Shown here: positions 1 through 8,855 of the stretch, in pieces
Position numbering within the stretch: the stretch's first letter is position 1
Layout of the letters: each line of letters opens with the position of its first letter
Assembly (NCBI GenBank): GCA_016471375.1
Contig: WGLZ01000039.1
Span: 1 to 64,000 of the forward strand
Length of the DNA stretch: 64,000 nt
Origin: Cyanobacteria bacterium RI_101
Lineage (GTDB): Bacteria; Cyanobacteriota; Cyanobacteriia; Cyanobacteriales; Microcystaceae
Direction of reading: 5' to 3'
Position numbers and translations under genes: made by a program
The notes under the pieces: model-generated
What the model saw: only the letters and a program-made list of their open reading frames with translations
Databases searched by the model: none
What the model was told of the DNA's origin: nothing

Positions 1-1231
1 CCGCTCCATTGCAATCTGCATTAATCAGAAAACCTTGGGCGGTTTTGTATTGTCCACGGGTAATCCGCTTTCCTGACGGCTTCCAGCTTTTGGGTTTTTC
101 GCCAAATGTCGGCAGAAGATCCCCGTCAAGGAAAGAAGATTGAGAAGTGTAAGACTCTTCGGTTTCAATATACTGAATACCGTGAACCGCGCACAATTCC
201 CGAAGACGCTCTTTTAACCGTCCTGTTGGAACTTGGACAACAGACTGATTGTTTTGAGAACCGAGATTGATTCCATTTTTTTGTCCTTTATTCCATCCAA
301 AGACAATCACTCCAATACGGTTTTCTAGGCAGTGATTGACAATGAATCGAGCCGTTTTGTTAACGGCGTCTCGCATGAAACAATTTCGCTCTTCAGTGAT
401 ACGAGCCAGTTCTGGACTCCAGTAACCTTGCGGTTGTCCTGTTTTGAGTTCAGCAATTCGCTTGTTATACCATTGATTAGCGGATTTGACTTGCGCCCCA
501 TCAATAAGGAACGACTTGCCAAGGGTTGAAACACAAGTCAGCCAGTTACCAAGTCCATGATCAATTCCTAGGGCTTGATGGGGGTCTAATCCCAGGGCGC
601 AAGTCGGGCCATCGTTGCCAAACTCATAAACGTATTCAGCGTAAAGAGTCTGGTTTTTGGGCAAGATTCGCACTTCTTTGATTTGTTCTGGCTTGATGCT
701 GTAACAGCCATTAATCCAAATCTCAGAAATGTCAAAATCGGAGCGTAGATCTCCCTTGACTTCGTTGCTAACGGGGAGTCGGCACTCTCCTGTCTCAAGG
801 TTGAACTTAAGATGCTGGGCCGGGTATGTGATGGGGGCCAATCCATCTTTGGAGCGATACCCCGGCAATCGTGGCTTTTCTCCTTCTCCTGCAAAAAAGA
901 GCTTTAACAGGGCGTTATAGGATGAAAAAGATTCAGCTACTCCCTTTAACACCTGTTGAGCGGGTTGGCCGCCTAACGCAACGTAATGAGGGTTTTCTTT
1001 TAATTCGTGCCACAGGTCGTAGTAACCAGCAGTTTTGACACGCCCCAATGATCGCCCAACTCTAAACTCGTCCGCCACAAAAAAGGTTTTTTTGGGGGAC
1101 TGCTCAAAATGTAACTGACGGGCGATATATGTAGCGCAGTTAATCAGCTTGTTTGCTTGCTGACACTGGTACACAAGATAATCCCTGACGGGGTCTGGCA
1201 CATTTAGTCTAACTTGAATCGTTCCGTACAT
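1..1231 (-). CDS. tnpB: TnpB-like RNA-guided nuclease of IS200/IS605 family (partial, 3' end outside window)
   Basis: My own minus-strand translation is open for 410 codons from ATG at 1231 to the window edge, with no stop. The ATG is preceded by GGAGGT. Family knowledge: TnpB is a RuvC-like nuclease guided by an RNA made from the transposon end. The three acidic RuvC positions look present: Asp in GIDHGLGN (about residue 224), Glu in IETEESYTS (about 357-359) and Asp in INADCNGA (about 406). The classical CxxC zinc ribbon between the last two is missing and is replaced by a PSGKRITRG stretch, as in one cyanobacterial subgroup. It is divergent from tnpA at 1285, as in IS605. It appears intact over the visible part; the last residues and that end of the element are not in the window. 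Confidence 0.88.
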   Translation of the reverse strand, partial: MYGTIQVRLNVPDPVRDYLVYQCQQANKLINCATYIARQLHFEQSPKKTFFVADEFRVGRSLGRVKTAGYYDLWHELKENPHYVALGGQPAQQVLKGVAESFSSYNALLKLFFAGEGEKPRLPGYRSKDGLAPITYPAQHLKFNLETGECRLPVSNEVKGDLRSDFDISEIWINGCYSIKPEQIKEVRILPKNQTLYAEYVYEFGNDGPTCALGLDPHQALGIDHGLGNWLTCVSTLGKSFLIDGAQVKSANQWYNKRIAELKTGQPQGYWSPELARITEERNCFMRDAVNKTARFIVNHCLENRIGVIVFGWNKGQKNGINLGSQNNQSVVQVPTGRLKERLRELCAVHGIQYIETEESYTSQSSFLDGDLLPTFGEKPKSWKPSGKRITRGQYKTAQGFLINADCNGA

Positions 1232-1284
1232 TTGAGACCTCCTTGTGTTATTATAGTCGCTTGATAGCGTTTTGACAACCTGTG

Positions 1285-1698
1285 ATGGCAACATTAAGTT
1301 CTGCTGATAATGAATATAGGAGAAGCGAATCATCGGTTTCTTCCGTCAATTACCACTTCGTTTTTGTGCCCAAGCGCAGAAAGCCCGTTTTGGTGGGTGA
1401 CATTGCCACGAGATTGCAATCGATTGTTTTTGAATTGGCCATTGAGCATAACTGGCGGGTTATTGCGCTTGAAATTATGCCAGACCAAGTTCATCTGTTT
1501 GTTAATGCTATGCCAACTGAATCCCCATCGGACATTGCCAGATGGACAAAAGGGCGGGCCGCAAAGATTTTGCGCTCTGAATTTCCACAACTCAAAAAAC
1601 TACCTTGCTTGTGGAGTCCTAGTTATTTTGTCGCATCAACAGGTAAAGCCAGCACCGAAACGGTAAGACGTTATATTGAAGGACAGAAAGGGAGGTGA
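1285..1698 (+). CDS. tnpA: IS200/IS605-type Y1 transposase TnpA with altered HUH motif
   Basis: A 137-residue protein of normal length for TnpA, the single-strand DNA transposase that cuts and rejoins transposon ends with one tyrosine. ATG at 1285 directly follows a GTG at 1282; either could start it. The N-terminal strand YHFVFVPKRRKPVL and the C-terminal RRYIEGQK with the catalytic Tyr (residue 131 counted from the GTG) fit the family. The metal-binding HUH motif reads PDQVHLFV: the first His is Gln (CAA at 1486-1488), one base from a His codon. The frame is otherwise open, so the gene may be a recent loss-of-function copy. It is divergent from tnpB across a roughly 50-base shared promoter region. 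Confidence 0.87.
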   Translation: MATLSSADNEYRRSESSVSSVNYHFVFVPKRRKPVLVGDIATRLQSIVFELAIEHNWRVIALEIMPDQVHLFVNAMPTESPSDIARWTKGRAAKILRSEFPQLKKLPCLWSPSYFVASTGKASTETVRRYIEGQKGR

Positions 1699-1702
1699 AT
1701 AC

Positions 1703-1752
1703 GCGGGGTTAAAACCCCGCAATGGTTTTCATCCCCCCGCTAAAGCGTGGGG
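1703..1752. mobile_element. tnpA-side end of the IS605-like element, two hairpins
   Basis: Just after the tnpA stop there is a perfect hairpin at 1703-1720 (GCGGGGTT, AA, AACCCCGC) and an imperfect one at 1734-1752 (CCCCCGC, TAAA, GCGTGGGG) followed by TTTTC. IS200/IS605 ends carry subterminal hairpins that TnpA recognises, so this is probably the tnpA-proximal end. The exact cut point cannot be fixed by eye and the other end lies beyond base 1. Confidence 0.6.
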
Positions 1753-1782
1753 TTTTCAACCTCATTTCCGCTCATTATCGGA

Positions 1783-1857
1783 AATCCCCCTAAATCCCCC
1801 TTTGCAAGGGGGACTTTGAGAAGTTTTCCCCCCTTTCCAAGGGGGGTTAGGGGGATA
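1783..1857. repeat. Dispersed C-rich/G-rich palindromic repeat, copy 1
   Basis: Reads as CCCCCTAAATCCCCC, a short hairpin loop, AAGGGGGACTTTGAG, a spacer, then CCCCCCTTTCC with its complement AAGGGGGG and TTAGGGGGAT. Close copies in this window are at 6051-6128, 15309-15387 (opposite orientation), 26394-26432 (half) and 29324-29400. It has no coding potential of its own. It lies between the IS element and purM. Confidence 0.85.
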
Positions 1858-1954
1858 AACCCTTTTTAAACAATCTCTAAAACCCAGATCTGAAACCCTG
1901 CAAGGTCAGGCTATTCTGGGAAAACACCATTGGACGGGAGCTAAAGGATTGGCT

Positions 1955-2992
1955 ATGGATTACCGCTCAGCCGGGGTCGACGTCGGCGCCGGACGGGACT
2001 TTGTGGAACGGATTCGCCGGGAGGTGGAAGGCACCTTTCGCCCCGGCGTTTTAGGAGGCTTGGGGGGCTTTGGCGGTCTCTTTGAAGTGCCGCAGGGCTA
2101 CCGGCAACCGGTTTTGGTTTCCGGCGCGGACGGGGTGGGCACCAAATTAAAGATCGCCCAGGCGCTGAACCGCCACGAAACCATCGGCGTCGATCTGGTG
2201 GCCATGTGCGTCAACGATATCCTCACCAGCGGCGCCGAGCCGTTATTTTTCCTCGACTACCTCGCCACGGGGAAACTCGACCCCGAGCAGTTGGCCGAAG
2301 TAGTGACGGGAATCGCCCAGGGCTGTCGGCAGGCGGGATGCGCCCTGCTGGGGGGAGAAACCGCGGAGATGCCGGGTTTTTACGGCGCCGGGGAATACGA
2401 CGCGGCGGGCTTTGCGGTGGGTATTGTCGAAAAGAGCCAACTCCTGACGGGAGAAAAGGTGCAGGTGGGAGACCGTTTAATCGCCCTGGCCAGTAGCGGC
2501 GCCCACAGCAACGGCTATAGCCTGGTGCGGAAAGTGGTCGAAAGCGCCGGTTACGATTGGCAAGAGTGTCCCCCGGAGTTGGGCGGCGCTTCCCTGGGGG
2601 AAAGTTTTCTGACTCCTACGAAGATTTACGTTCAACCCATCCTGGCGCTGTTAAGATCTGAATTACCAGTTCACGGGTTGGCCCACATTACCGGGGGCGG
2701 TCTGCCGGAAAATTTACCCCGCTGTCTCGGGCCGGGTCAGGACGCGCAGCTTCAGGCTGAAAGTTGGGCGGTTCCGGCGCTCTTTCGCTGGCTGGCTCGA
2801 CAGGGGCAAATCTCGGCGGCGTCCATGCTGGAAACCTTTAACCTGGGCATTGGCTTGGTGGCGGCGGTTCCCCCGGAGAGCGCCGAGGCCAGTCTGGAAT
2901 TTTTACAGAACCAAGGACTGGAGGCTTGGGACGCGGGTCAAGTGGTCTCCGGCGCCGGCGCTTTTCAGTTAGTCGGCGATTTAAAGCTCTAA
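1955..2992 (+). CDS. purM: Phosphoribosylformylglycinamidine cyclo-ligase (AIR synthetase)
   Basis: PurM closes the imidazole ring: FGAM plus ATP gives aminoimidazole ribonucleotide, the fifth step of purine synthesis, in the cytosol. The 345-residue length is normal. Seen: the phosphate-binding [12 protein letters not shown], the GGETAEMPG motif and [13 protein letters not shown] near the C-terminal domain. ATG at 1955 has AAGGA six bases upstream; the TTG six bases earlier would overlap that site, so ATG was chosen. It is followed after 12 bases by the glycosyltransferase and so may be co-transcribed with it, although the functions differ. Confidence 0.96.
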   Translation: MDYRSAGVDVGAGRDFVERIRREVEGTFRPGVLGGLGGFGGLFEVPQGYRQPVLVSGADGVGTKLKIAQALNRHETIGVDLVAMCVNDILTSGAEPLFFLDYLATGKLDPEQLAEVVTGIAQGCRQAGCALLGGETAEMPGFYGAGEYDAAGFAVGIVEKSQLLTGEKVQVGDRLIALASSGAHSNGYSLVRKVVESAGYDWQECPPELGGASLGESFLTPTKIYVQPILALLRSELPVHGLAHITGGGLPENLPRCLGPGQDAQLQAESWAVPALFRWLARQGQISAASMLETFNLGIGLVAAVPPESAEASLEFLQNQGLEAWDAGQVVSGAGAFQLVGDLKL

Positions 2993-3004
2993 TTTCTTGC
3001 TCCC

Positions 3005-4075
3005 GTGTCTAAACTCCTGATCAATCTCTCCTTTCTCTTAAAGGAACCCACGGGCGTCAGCGTTTACGCCCAAAATGTCTTTCCCTATCTGGCGCCCCTA
3101 GCGCCGACTTTACTCGCGAGCCAAGATTGGCCGGGTTTTAACCGCTATCTCGTCTCCGACCAACTCACCCCGGCCCAGGGCAGTCGGGGCCACTTTAACC
3201 GCCTCGTCTGGACAGAAACCCAACTGCCGCAGATTTACCGGAAGTTACAAGCCGACCTCCTCTTTTCCCCCGTCCCGGAAGCGCCATTAATTCAACCTTG
3301 CCGCTCGGTGGTGATGGTTCACGACCTGATTCCCCTCCGTTTTCCCCGCTGGCGCTCCCCCCTGACCTACTACTGCCGCTTTTATCTGCCCCAGGTGTTA
3401 AAACGGGCCACCCATATCCTCTGCAACTCCCAGGCCACCGCCGCCGACTTAATCGATTTTTTCCAGATTCCCGCGGCTAAAATCACCCCCATTCTCCTGG
3501 GCCACGACCCCAGCCGCTTTTTTTGCCCCGACCCTAGGGAATCTCCCCGTCCCTATTTCCTCTACCTAGGACGACTAGACCCCCACAAAAATTTAGCTCG
3601 CCTCATCCAAGCCTTCGCCCAGATCCCGGAAGAGTACGAACTTTGGTGCGCCGGCCCCCCAGACCCCCGCTACCGTCCCGGCTTAACGGCTTTAGGAGAA
3701 AGTCTCGGCTTCGGCGCCCGTCTGCGTTGGCTGGATTACGTCCCCCCGGAGGACTTGCCCCTTTTGCTCCACCGGGCGACGGCTCTAGTGTTTCCCTCCC
3801 TCTGGGAAGGGTTTGGTTTTCCGGCGCTGGAGGCGATGGCCTGCGGAACGGCGGTAATTACCTCCAATTGTTCCTCATTACCGGAAGTTACAGGAGAGGC
3901 GGCGCTGTTGGTCAATCCCTACGACGTGGAAGACATTGCCGGCGCCATGAAGCGCCTGATTGAGGAGCCGGGGTTACGGTCGGAACTGGTTCAAAAAGGG
4001 TTGGCTCGCGCGAAGGAACTGACCTGGGCGGAAACGGGGCGCCAAACTCGGGAGTGTTTAGAAAAATGGCTCTAG
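3005..4075 (+). CDS. Glycosyltransferase family 4 (GT-B fold)
   Basis: A 356-residue protein starting at GTG 3005. It transfers a sugar from a nucleotide-sugar donor with retention of configuration; the acceptor cannot be told from sequence. The N-terminal half holds the acceptor domain ([13 protein letters not shown], then [13 protein letters not shown]). The C-terminal half holds [15 protein letters not shown] and the EX7E motif EGFGFPALE at about residues 268-276, which binds the donor, followed by [15 protein letters not shown]. There is no signal peptide or membrane span. The 3' end overlaps the cobS start by 10 bases, suggesting coupled translation. Confidence 0.9.
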   Translation: MSKLLINLSFLLKEPTGVSVYAQNVFPYLAPLAPTLLASQDWPGFNRYLVSDQLTPAQGSRGHFNRLVWTETQLPQIYRKLQADLLFSPVPEAPLIQPCRSVVMVHDLIPLRFPRWRSPLTYYCRFYLPQVLKRATHILCNSQATAADLIDFFQIPAAKITPILLGHDPSRFFCPDPRESPRPYFLYLGRLDPHKNLARLIQAFAQIPEEYELWCAGPPDPRYRPGLTALGESLGFGARLRWLDYVPPEDLPLLLHRATALVFPSLWEGFGFPALEAMACGTAVITSNCSSLPEVTGEAALLVNPYDVEDIAGAMKRLIEEPGLRSELVQKGLARAKELTWAETGRQTRECLEKWL

Positions 4076-4860
4076 GTTTATCCCCGTTGAAATCCCTTTT
4101 ACCTTCCCTTTGCGGCGCCGTTCTTTTCTATAGTCGTTTTCCCCTCCCAGCCCGGTGGCCCGTTACTTTTGAGCGCATCGCCCGTTGGTCTCCCTTGGTG
4201 GGTTTAGCTTTAGGGGGAAGTTTAACCCTGGGGTTAAGCCTTCTGGCTCTCGGCGGTTGTCCCCCGGAAATTCGCGCCGTCTTCGCGGTCGCCTTTTGGG
4301 TTTTGAGCGCCGGCGGATTGCATTTAGACGGGTTGGCGGACACGGCGGACGGGTTGCAAATCAAAGACCCCCAGCGCCGGTTAGAAGTGATGCGGGACAG
4401 TCATACCGGCGCCTACGGGGCCATGGCCATTGCTTTAATCCTCTGGGCGAAGGGGATGGCGTTGTTGGCGCTGTTGAATTTAGGCGGCGCCTGGGGTTGG
4501 CTCTTAACCCTGACCTGGGGCTGGGCCCGCTGGGGCCAGGTCGGCGCTATCGCTTGGTTTCCCTACCTGAGGACGGAGGGCAAGGGGTTGATTCATCGCA
4601 GAACTCTGGAGGTTCCCGAAGATTTGCTCTGGGGATTGGGATGTTTAGGTTTAACCGCGTTAGTTTGGGGCATATTTCAACCGGGGGATTGGGAACTGCT
4701 CCTCGGCGCGACGATTTTAGGTCTGGGGATTCCGCCGGGAATCGCCTTCCTTTTAGCTTGGCGCTTGGGGGGACACACGGGGGACAGCTACGGCGCTGTG
4801 GTGGAGATCGCCGAGGCCTTACTGTTAAGTCTTTACGGTTGGCTTTTAGCCAGTTTTTAG
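4066..4860 (+). CDS. cobS: Adenosylcobinamide-GDP ribazoletransferase (cobalamin synthase)
   Basis: CobS joins adenosylcobinamide-GDP with alpha-ribazole in the last steps of cobalamin (in cyanobacteria usually pseudocobalamin) synthesis, in the membrane. The 264-residue protein has several hydrophobic segments and the family motif HLDGLADTADG (about 86-96) followed by RRLEVMRDSHTGAYG, which carries the metal/substrate acidic residues. ATG at 4066 overlaps the preceding stop; GTG at 4054 is an alternative. No cobalamin riboswitch was seen and no other cob gene is nearby. Confidence 0.94.
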   Translation: MALGLSPLKSLLPSLCGAVLFYSRFPLPARWPVTFERIARWSPLVGLALGGSLTLGLSLLALGGCPPEIRAVFAVAFWVLSAGGLHLDGLADTADGLQIKDPQRRLEVMRDSHTGAYGAMAIALILWAKGMALLALLNLGGAWGWLLTLTWGWARWGQVGAIAWFPYLRTEGKGLIHRRTLEVPEDLLWGLGCLGLTALVWGIFQPGDWELLLGATILGLGIPPGIAFLLAWRLGGHTGDSYGAVVEIAEALLLSLYGWLLASF

Positions 4861-4960
4861 TTTTGTGAGGAAACCGGCGCCTATTTTTCTCATTTCGCTC
4901 TAAAATTCAGCCAAGTCTTGATTGGTTAAGCCCTTGGGAGCAAGGGAAGGAAGAGAGCAC

Positions 4961-6019
4961 ATGAGCGAACAGGGGCTAACCCGGGTCGGCATTATCGGCG
5001 CCTCCGGCTACGGCGGGGTGCAGTTGGTCAAACTTTTATTGGAGCATCCCCAAACGGAGTTGACCTATTTGGCGGGTCACAGCAGCGCCGGCAAGGCCTA
5101 TACGGACATCTATCCCCACTTGGCCCAGGCGGTGGCGCTGAAAATTGAACCCATTGATCTGGAGGCCATCGCCCAACGGTGCGACGTCGTTTTTTTGGGA
5201 CTGCCCAACGGTCTAGCCTGCGACATGGCGCCGATTTTGCTGGCCAAGGGTTGTAAAGTCCTCGACCTCTCCGCGGATTACCGTTTCCAAGACCTCAACA
5301 CCTACACCGCTTGGTACAAAAAAGACCGGGAGGACGGCGCCGTCGCTAAAACCGCGGTCTACGGTCTGCCGGAGCTTTATCGGGAACAAATCCGGGGCGC
5401 GGGCCTCATCGGTTGTCCGGGCTGTTATCCCACCGCTAGCTTATTAGCGCTAGCGCCGTTGTTAAAACAGGGGTTGATCGTGCCGGAGACCGCCATTATC
5501 GACGCCAAGTCGGGCACCTCCGGCGGCGGTCGAGAGGCTAAAGTGCCCATGCTTCTCGCGGAGGCGGAAGGCTCCCTCGGCGCCTACGGCGTGGCTAACC
5601 ACCGCCACACCCCGGAAATTGAGCAAATCTGTAGCGATCTGGCGGGGCAAAGTCTCCGGCTCCAGTTTACGCCCCACCTGATTCCCATGGTGCGGGGCAT
5701 TTTGGCCACGGTTTACGCCACCCTCAGAGATCCGGGGCTGGTGCGGGACGATTTACTCACCATCTATACCGCCTTCTACCGCTCTTCTCCTTTTATTAAG
5801 GTCTTGCCCTCCGGCGTCTTGCCCCAAACCAAGTGGGCCTGGGGCACCAACTGCTGTTACCTCGGCGTCGAGACCGACCCCCGCACCAATCGGGTAATCA
5901 TTGTGTCAGCGATTGATAACTTAATTAAGGGTCAGGCCGGTCAGGCGCTCCAGTGTTTAAATCTGATGATGGGTTGGGAAGAATCCTTGGGTCTGCCCCG
6001 TCTGGCCTTTTATCCTTAG
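4961..6019 (+). CDS. argC: N-acetyl-gamma-glutamyl-phosphate reductase
   Basis: ArgC reduces N-acetylglutamyl phosphate to the semialdehyde with NADPH, the third step of arginine synthesis. Seen: the dinucleotide motif [11 protein letters not shown] (residues 9-19) and the catalytic Cys in GCPGCYPT (Cys155), then [12 protein letters not shown] at 4961 follows AAGGAAGAG; a TTG at 4922 would add 13 residues that look unrelated. The length of 352 residues is standard for the cyanobacterial type. It stands alone; the next gene is separated by a dispersed repeat. Confidence 0.95.
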   Translation: MSEQGLTRVGIIGASGYGGVQLVKLLLEHPQTELTYLAGHSSAGKAYTDIYPHLAQAVALKIEPIDLEAIAQRCDVVFLGLPNGLACDMAPILLAKGCKVLDLSADYRFQDLNTYTAWYKKDREDGAVAKTAVYGLPELYREQIRGAGLIGCPGCYPTASLLALAPLLKQGLIVPETAIIDAKSGTSGGGREAKVPMLLAEAEGSLGAYGVANHRHTPEIEQICSDLAGQSLRLQFTPHLIPMVRGILATVYATLRDPGLVRDDLLTIYTAFYRSSPFIKVLPSGVLPQTKWAWGTNCCYLGVETDPRTNRVIIVSAIDNLIKGQAGQALQCLNLMMGWEESLGLPRLAFYP

Positions 6020-6050
6020 AAGATGTTTGGAAAGCGCCGTACTGTCTCTG

Positions 6051-6128
6051 GGAATCCCCCTAAATCCCCCTTCGTAAGGGGGACTTTGAGTCTTGTTCCC
6101 CCCTTTCTAAGGGGGGTTAGGGGGGATA
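6051..6128. repeat. Dispersed C-rich/G-rich palindromic repeat, copy 2
   Basis: Nearly the same sequence and order as the copy at 1783-1857: CCCCCTAAATCCCCC, AAGGGGGACTTTGAG, CCCCCCTTTC, AAGGGGGGTTAGGGGG. About 30 bases upstream is AGAAGATGTT, which also precedes the copy at 29324. It falls within the artificial upstream extension of the next reading frame. Confidence 0.85.
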
Positions 6129-6193
6129 ACACTGGGGTGTTGACGCTTTTTAAACAACCTTTTAGTTGTTGTCCCGTTTATCTCCAAGTCTCC

Positions 6194-6601
6194 ATGAAAC
6201 CCTTATCCGCCCTATTTCTCGGCCTTCTCCCCGCCAGTTTCCTCGCCCTTGCCCCCAGTCCGGTTCAGGCGGGGGAAACCTGCAACTACCTCAACTACGA
6301 CATCGCCATGGCCATGGCCTCCCAGAACGAGAACCAGGTCTGGGTTAGCGAAGGTTGGTGGCTTCTAGAGCCGGGGGAATGCGCCGTTTACCCCGACCGC
6401 GCTCAAGTTTTTTTCCAGATCGACAAAGATTCCCCCATCAGTCGAACGATTCCTAAAGGCTCCCCGAGTCAAAGCCTTTGCGTTGTGTCCGACCGCTTCA
6501 CCGCCTACCAAGCGGATAACAGCCAAGCCTGCGACTCGTTGGACGGCGCTATGGTCACCTTTTTTAACCCCGGCGCCGCTCGGGAACTGCTAAAGGAGTA
6601 G
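6194..6601 (+). CDS. DUF1036-type secreted protein
   Basis: The 135-residue protein begins at ATG 6194 with a clear signal peptide (MKPLSALFLG then ASFLALAPSPVQA, cleavage likely after about residue 26). The mature part has CNYLNYDIAMAMAS, VSEGWWLLEPGEC and a cysteine near AYQADNSQACD, the pattern of the DUF1036 family, whose biochemical role is unknown. Conserved cysteines suggest disulfides in the periplasm. The frame could be opened upstream from 6023, but that part is only the dispersed repeat, so it is not used. Confidence 0.78.
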   Translation: MKPLSALFLGLLPASFLALAPSPVQAGETCNYLNYDIAMAMASQNENQVWVSEGWWLLEPGECAVYPDRAQVFFQIDKDSPISRTIPKGSPSQSLCVVSDRFTAYQADNSQACDSLDGAMVTFFNPGAARELLKE

Positions 6602-6651
6602 AGGTTAACTGAAAAAAGTCATAAAGAGTGACAAAAAATGACCCGGCGCTA

Positions 6652-6680
6652 TTGACGAATCGGGGAAGTCCCTCTACTAT
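6652..6680 (+). promoter_or_regulatory. Probable sigma-70-type promoter of the PEP-CTERM gene
   Basis: TTGACG at 6652-6657, a spacer of exactly 17 bases, and TACTAT at 6675-6680. The likely start of transcription near 6687 leaves a leader of about 130 bases before the ATG at 6815. Inferred from consensus only. Confidence 0.6.
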
Positions 6681-6814
6681 AAGGTGAAGTCTGGGGTCTT
6701 ACTAAGTCTTTAGACCTAAAGTACACCTCTAGGCTAGTTGCTAGACGGCGACGCCGACCTCTTGATATCCATCAAGATCCATTTTTATAGTTCTTACCGA
6801 CTACCATTTCCATC

Positions 6815-7414
6815 ATGCTAACTCTTTCCAAAAAACTGGCCGCCGGTATCGCCGCCACCACCGCGGTTGCCGCCGTGGCTATCGCCGCTCCCCAAGCCCA
6901 AGCGACTACCTTCGGCACGGTCATTGACTTCTCCTTCAACGGAGATCGCACTGGCACCGCCGCCGCCACCACTTTGACCACGGTGGGTAACGCTGTCGCC
7001 GCCGATCCCGCCGAACAGTCTGTCGTCTCTTCTCTCCTTCCTGGCGGCACGGTGTTTAACCTCGAGTTCCCCGACGGTTTTCCCGGAGTCGTTCCCAACT
7101 TCCGTCCCGTTAACTTAACCTCCCCCCTCGTCTTAGGCGGCGGCTCTGTTAACACCACCATCGTCAACAACCCCCAGGCGGGTTTCCGCCCCGGCGTTGC
7201 TGGCACCTTTTCCACGACCCAGTTTGAGTCTGATGTGTTCAGCTTTGGCGGCCACCTGTGGAAAGCCTCTCTGATCTTCAACTCCAACACCCTTAACACC
7301 TTTGGCGGCACTGGCTTCGTCACCGCCGTTCCCGAACCCATGACCATGCTCGGCGCCTCCGCCGCCGTGGCCTTCGGCGCCGCCTTCAAGCGCCGTCAAG
7401 CCAAAAAAGGCTAG
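6815..7414 (+). CDS. PEP-CTERM-anchored exported protein
   Basis: A 199-residue protein with an N-terminal signal (LSKKLAAGIAATTAVAAVAI, ending near PQAQA) and a C-terminal sorting tail: VPEPMTMLGASAAVAFG, then the basic end FKRRQAKKG. Family knowledge: such tails are processed by exosortase and often mark envelope or extracellular matrix proteins. The middle is low-complexity and rich in Ala, Thr and Gly, with no recognisable enzyme domain. It has its own promoter (6652-6680) and terminator (7453-7490), so it is probably a single-gene unit. A second protein with the same tail design is encoded at 38120-38710. Confidence 0.82.
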   Translation: MLTLSKKLAAGIAATTAVAAVAIAAPQAQATTFGTVIDFSFNGDRTGTAAATTLTTVGNAVAADPAEQSVVSSLLPGGTVFNLEFPDGFPGVVPNFRPVNLTSPLVLGGGSVNTTIVNNPQAGFRPGVAGTFSTTQFESDVFSFGGHLWKASLIFNSNTLNTFGGTGFVTAVPEPMTMLGASAAVAFGAAFKRRQAKKG

Positions 7415-7452
7415 ACTCTAGTCTTACGGCTTTAAGGGTTGATTCAACCCGA

Positions 7453-7490
7453 CAAGGGAACCTAGATCTGTCTAGGTTCCCTTTGTTTTT
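7453..7490 (+). terminator. Rho-independent terminator after the PEP-CTERM gene
   Basis: A 14-base arm CAAGGGAACCTAGA at 7453-7466, a short loop, its complement from 7471 (TCTAGGTTCCCTTTG), then five T at 7486-7490. This is the clearest terminator in the first 20 kb. Confidence 0.88.
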
Positions 7491-7597
7491 GAGGCTGGTT
7501 TTCAGTTTGACATTACGGATTCTGTCCAGATCGGCGCCGCAAGTTCCTAAGGGTATGGCACTCTGAAGTTAATGGAACTTTAAAGCTTTAGTAAACG

Positions 7598-8302
7598 ATG
7601 ACGACTTCTCGCTGGTTGACCCTCGCCGGATTAACCCTGACGGTAACGGCCATGGCCCAAATTCCTCTGCAAGCTCAAGCCCCTTCGCCCTTGGAAAAAC
7701 AGCCCTGGCGCTTGCTCAGTATTGACGGCGCTCCCGCTTTACCCAACCCCCCCGCGTCTTTGGAATTTAAGGGCCAACGGTTGGCGGGGACGGGGGGCTG
7801 TAATCGTTTAATCGGACAATTTACAACCGAAGGCGACCAGTTAACCGTTAATCCCCCAATGGCTAGCACCATGATGGCCTGCCCGGAACCCCAGATGAAG
7901 CAAGAGGCGGCCCTAACCCAGGCGCTGAGCCAGGCGAAACGGTATCAAATCACGCCCCAGGGGGAATTGGTCATCTATTACGGCTCTGGGAACCAAAGTC
8001 TGCGCTTTCAACCCCTCGCCCAGGCGGCGCTGAAGGAAATTTACGTCGGCCCTGAATTAGCGGATTGCGTCGGCGTCGGGCCGCAAAAATGCTGGCGGGT
8101 GAAGGAATCCGCCGCCGGGCCCTGGCGCCTCCAGTATTTCCCCGTGGAAGGCTTTAACTATGTCCCCGGTTTCTATTACCGATTGCAAATTCGCGAAGAA
8201 GCCGTCTCCAATCCCCCCGCCGACGGGCCTTCCCGGCGCTGGATCCTAGTGAAAGAGTTGGCCAAATCCCCCCGCCCCTTCCCCGAACTCGGCGCCGAGT
8301 AA
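7598..8302 (+). CDS. META/HslJ-like plus DUF4377 lipid-envelope type secreted protein
   Basis: The 234-residue protein has a signal peptide (about 1-28, ending QAQA). The first half is a META domain ([39 protein letters not shown]), the family of HslJ, linked to heat and novobiocin tolerance in E. coli. The second half (from about 145) resembles DUF4377: [15 protein letters not shown], then [14 protein letters not shown] and [11 protein letters not shown]. This domain pair occurs in several bacteria; its function is not known. The product probably resides in the periplasm. It lies just upstream of rpmH but ends before the rpmH -10 element. Confidence 0.78.
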   Translation: MTTSRWLTLAGLTLTVTAMAQIPLQAQAPSPLEKQPWRLLSIDGAPALPNPPASLEFKGQRLAGTGGCNRLIGQFTTEGDQLTVNPPMASTMMACPEPQMKQEAALTQALSQAKRYQITPQGELVIYYGSGNQSLRFQPLAQAALKEIYVGPELADCVGVGPQKCWRVKESAAGPWRLQYFPVEGFNYVPGFYYRLQIREEAVSNPPADGPSRRWILVKELAKSPRPFPELGAE

Positions 8303-8306
8303 ATGC

Positions 8307-8312
8307 TACAAT
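8307..8312 (+). promoter_or_regulatory. Candidate -10 box of the rpmH-rnpA-yidC operon
   Basis: TACAAT at 8307-8312 lies 43 bases before the rpmH ATG. No good -35 is visible at the right distance because the region is still the 3' end of the previous gene. Weakly supported. Confidence 0.35.
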
Positions 8313-8355
8313 CGAAAACTGTGTCTTTTTTGGAACTTTTGGAAATTGTAGCGAT

Positions 8356-8493
8356 ATGACCCAGCGCACCCTCGGCGGCACCGTCCGCAAACAAAAACGC
8401 ACCTCCGGGTTCCGGGCCCGGATGCGCACCCACAATGGCCGCAAAGTCATTCAAGCCCGACGCAAGAAAGGACGGCATCAACTCTCTGTTTAG
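8356..8493 (+). CDS. rpmH: Ribosomal protein bL34
   Basis: A 45-residue, highly basic protein: [15 protein letters not shown], then [16 protein letters not shown] and [12 protein letters not shown], the typical L34 sequence. It is a structural protein of the 50S subunit. The ATG at 8356 was found by direct translation. It heads the conserved rpmH-rnpA-yidC cluster and is followed five bases later by rnpA. Confidence 0.97.
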   Translation: MTQRTLGGTVRKQKRTSGFRARMRTHNGRKVIQARRKKGRHQLSV

Positions 8494-8498
8494 GGAGC

Positions 8499-8855
8499 AT
8501 GGGATTACCCGCCCCGCTCCGCCTCAAGCGCCGGCAAGACTTCCAGCGGGTCTATCAACAGGGCAAACGCTACCGGGGAGCCTGTCTTTTACTGCGGGTT
8601 CTCAAGGAGCCGGGGCTGGCCCAGAGTCGCTTTGGCATTAGCGTCAGTCGAAAAGTGAGTAAGCGAGCGGTGGATCGGAATCGTCTCAAGCGCCGGGCCC
8701 GAGGGGTTATTCTGCGACTTTTGCCCCGTCTCGGGGGAGGATTTCAGGTGATTATCGTGGTCTTACCCCAGGCGGCGCTGTACAACTCCGAGCATTTTTT
8801 GAGAGAATTAGAGCAATTATTTACACAAGCGGGGATCATTCCGTATGGGCATTAG
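8499..8855 (+). CDS. rnpA: Ribonuclease P protein component
   Basis: RnpA binds the RNase P RNA and helps it cut 5' leaders from pre-tRNAs. The 118-residue protein has the family motif ISVSRKVSKRAVDRNRLKRR (about residues 47-66) and the N-terminal LRLKRRQDFQRVYQQG. ATG at 8499 has AGGGAG just upstream, formed partly by the rpmH stop region. The 3' end overlaps the next gene by 11 bases, which points to translational coupling. Confidence 0.96.
   Translation: MGLPAPLRLKRRQDFQRVYQQGKRYRGACLLLRVLKEPGLAQSRFGISVSRKVSKRAVDRNRLKRRARGVILRLLPRLGGGFQVIIVVLPQAALYNSEHFLRELEQLFTQAGIIPYGH

Noticed and set aside
4861-4960. Cobalamin riboswitch near cobS
   Set aside because: No B12-box was found on either side of cobS.
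6023-6193. Upstream extension of the DUF1036 frame
   Set aside because: It only translates the dispersed repeat, and the signal peptide begins at ATG 6194.
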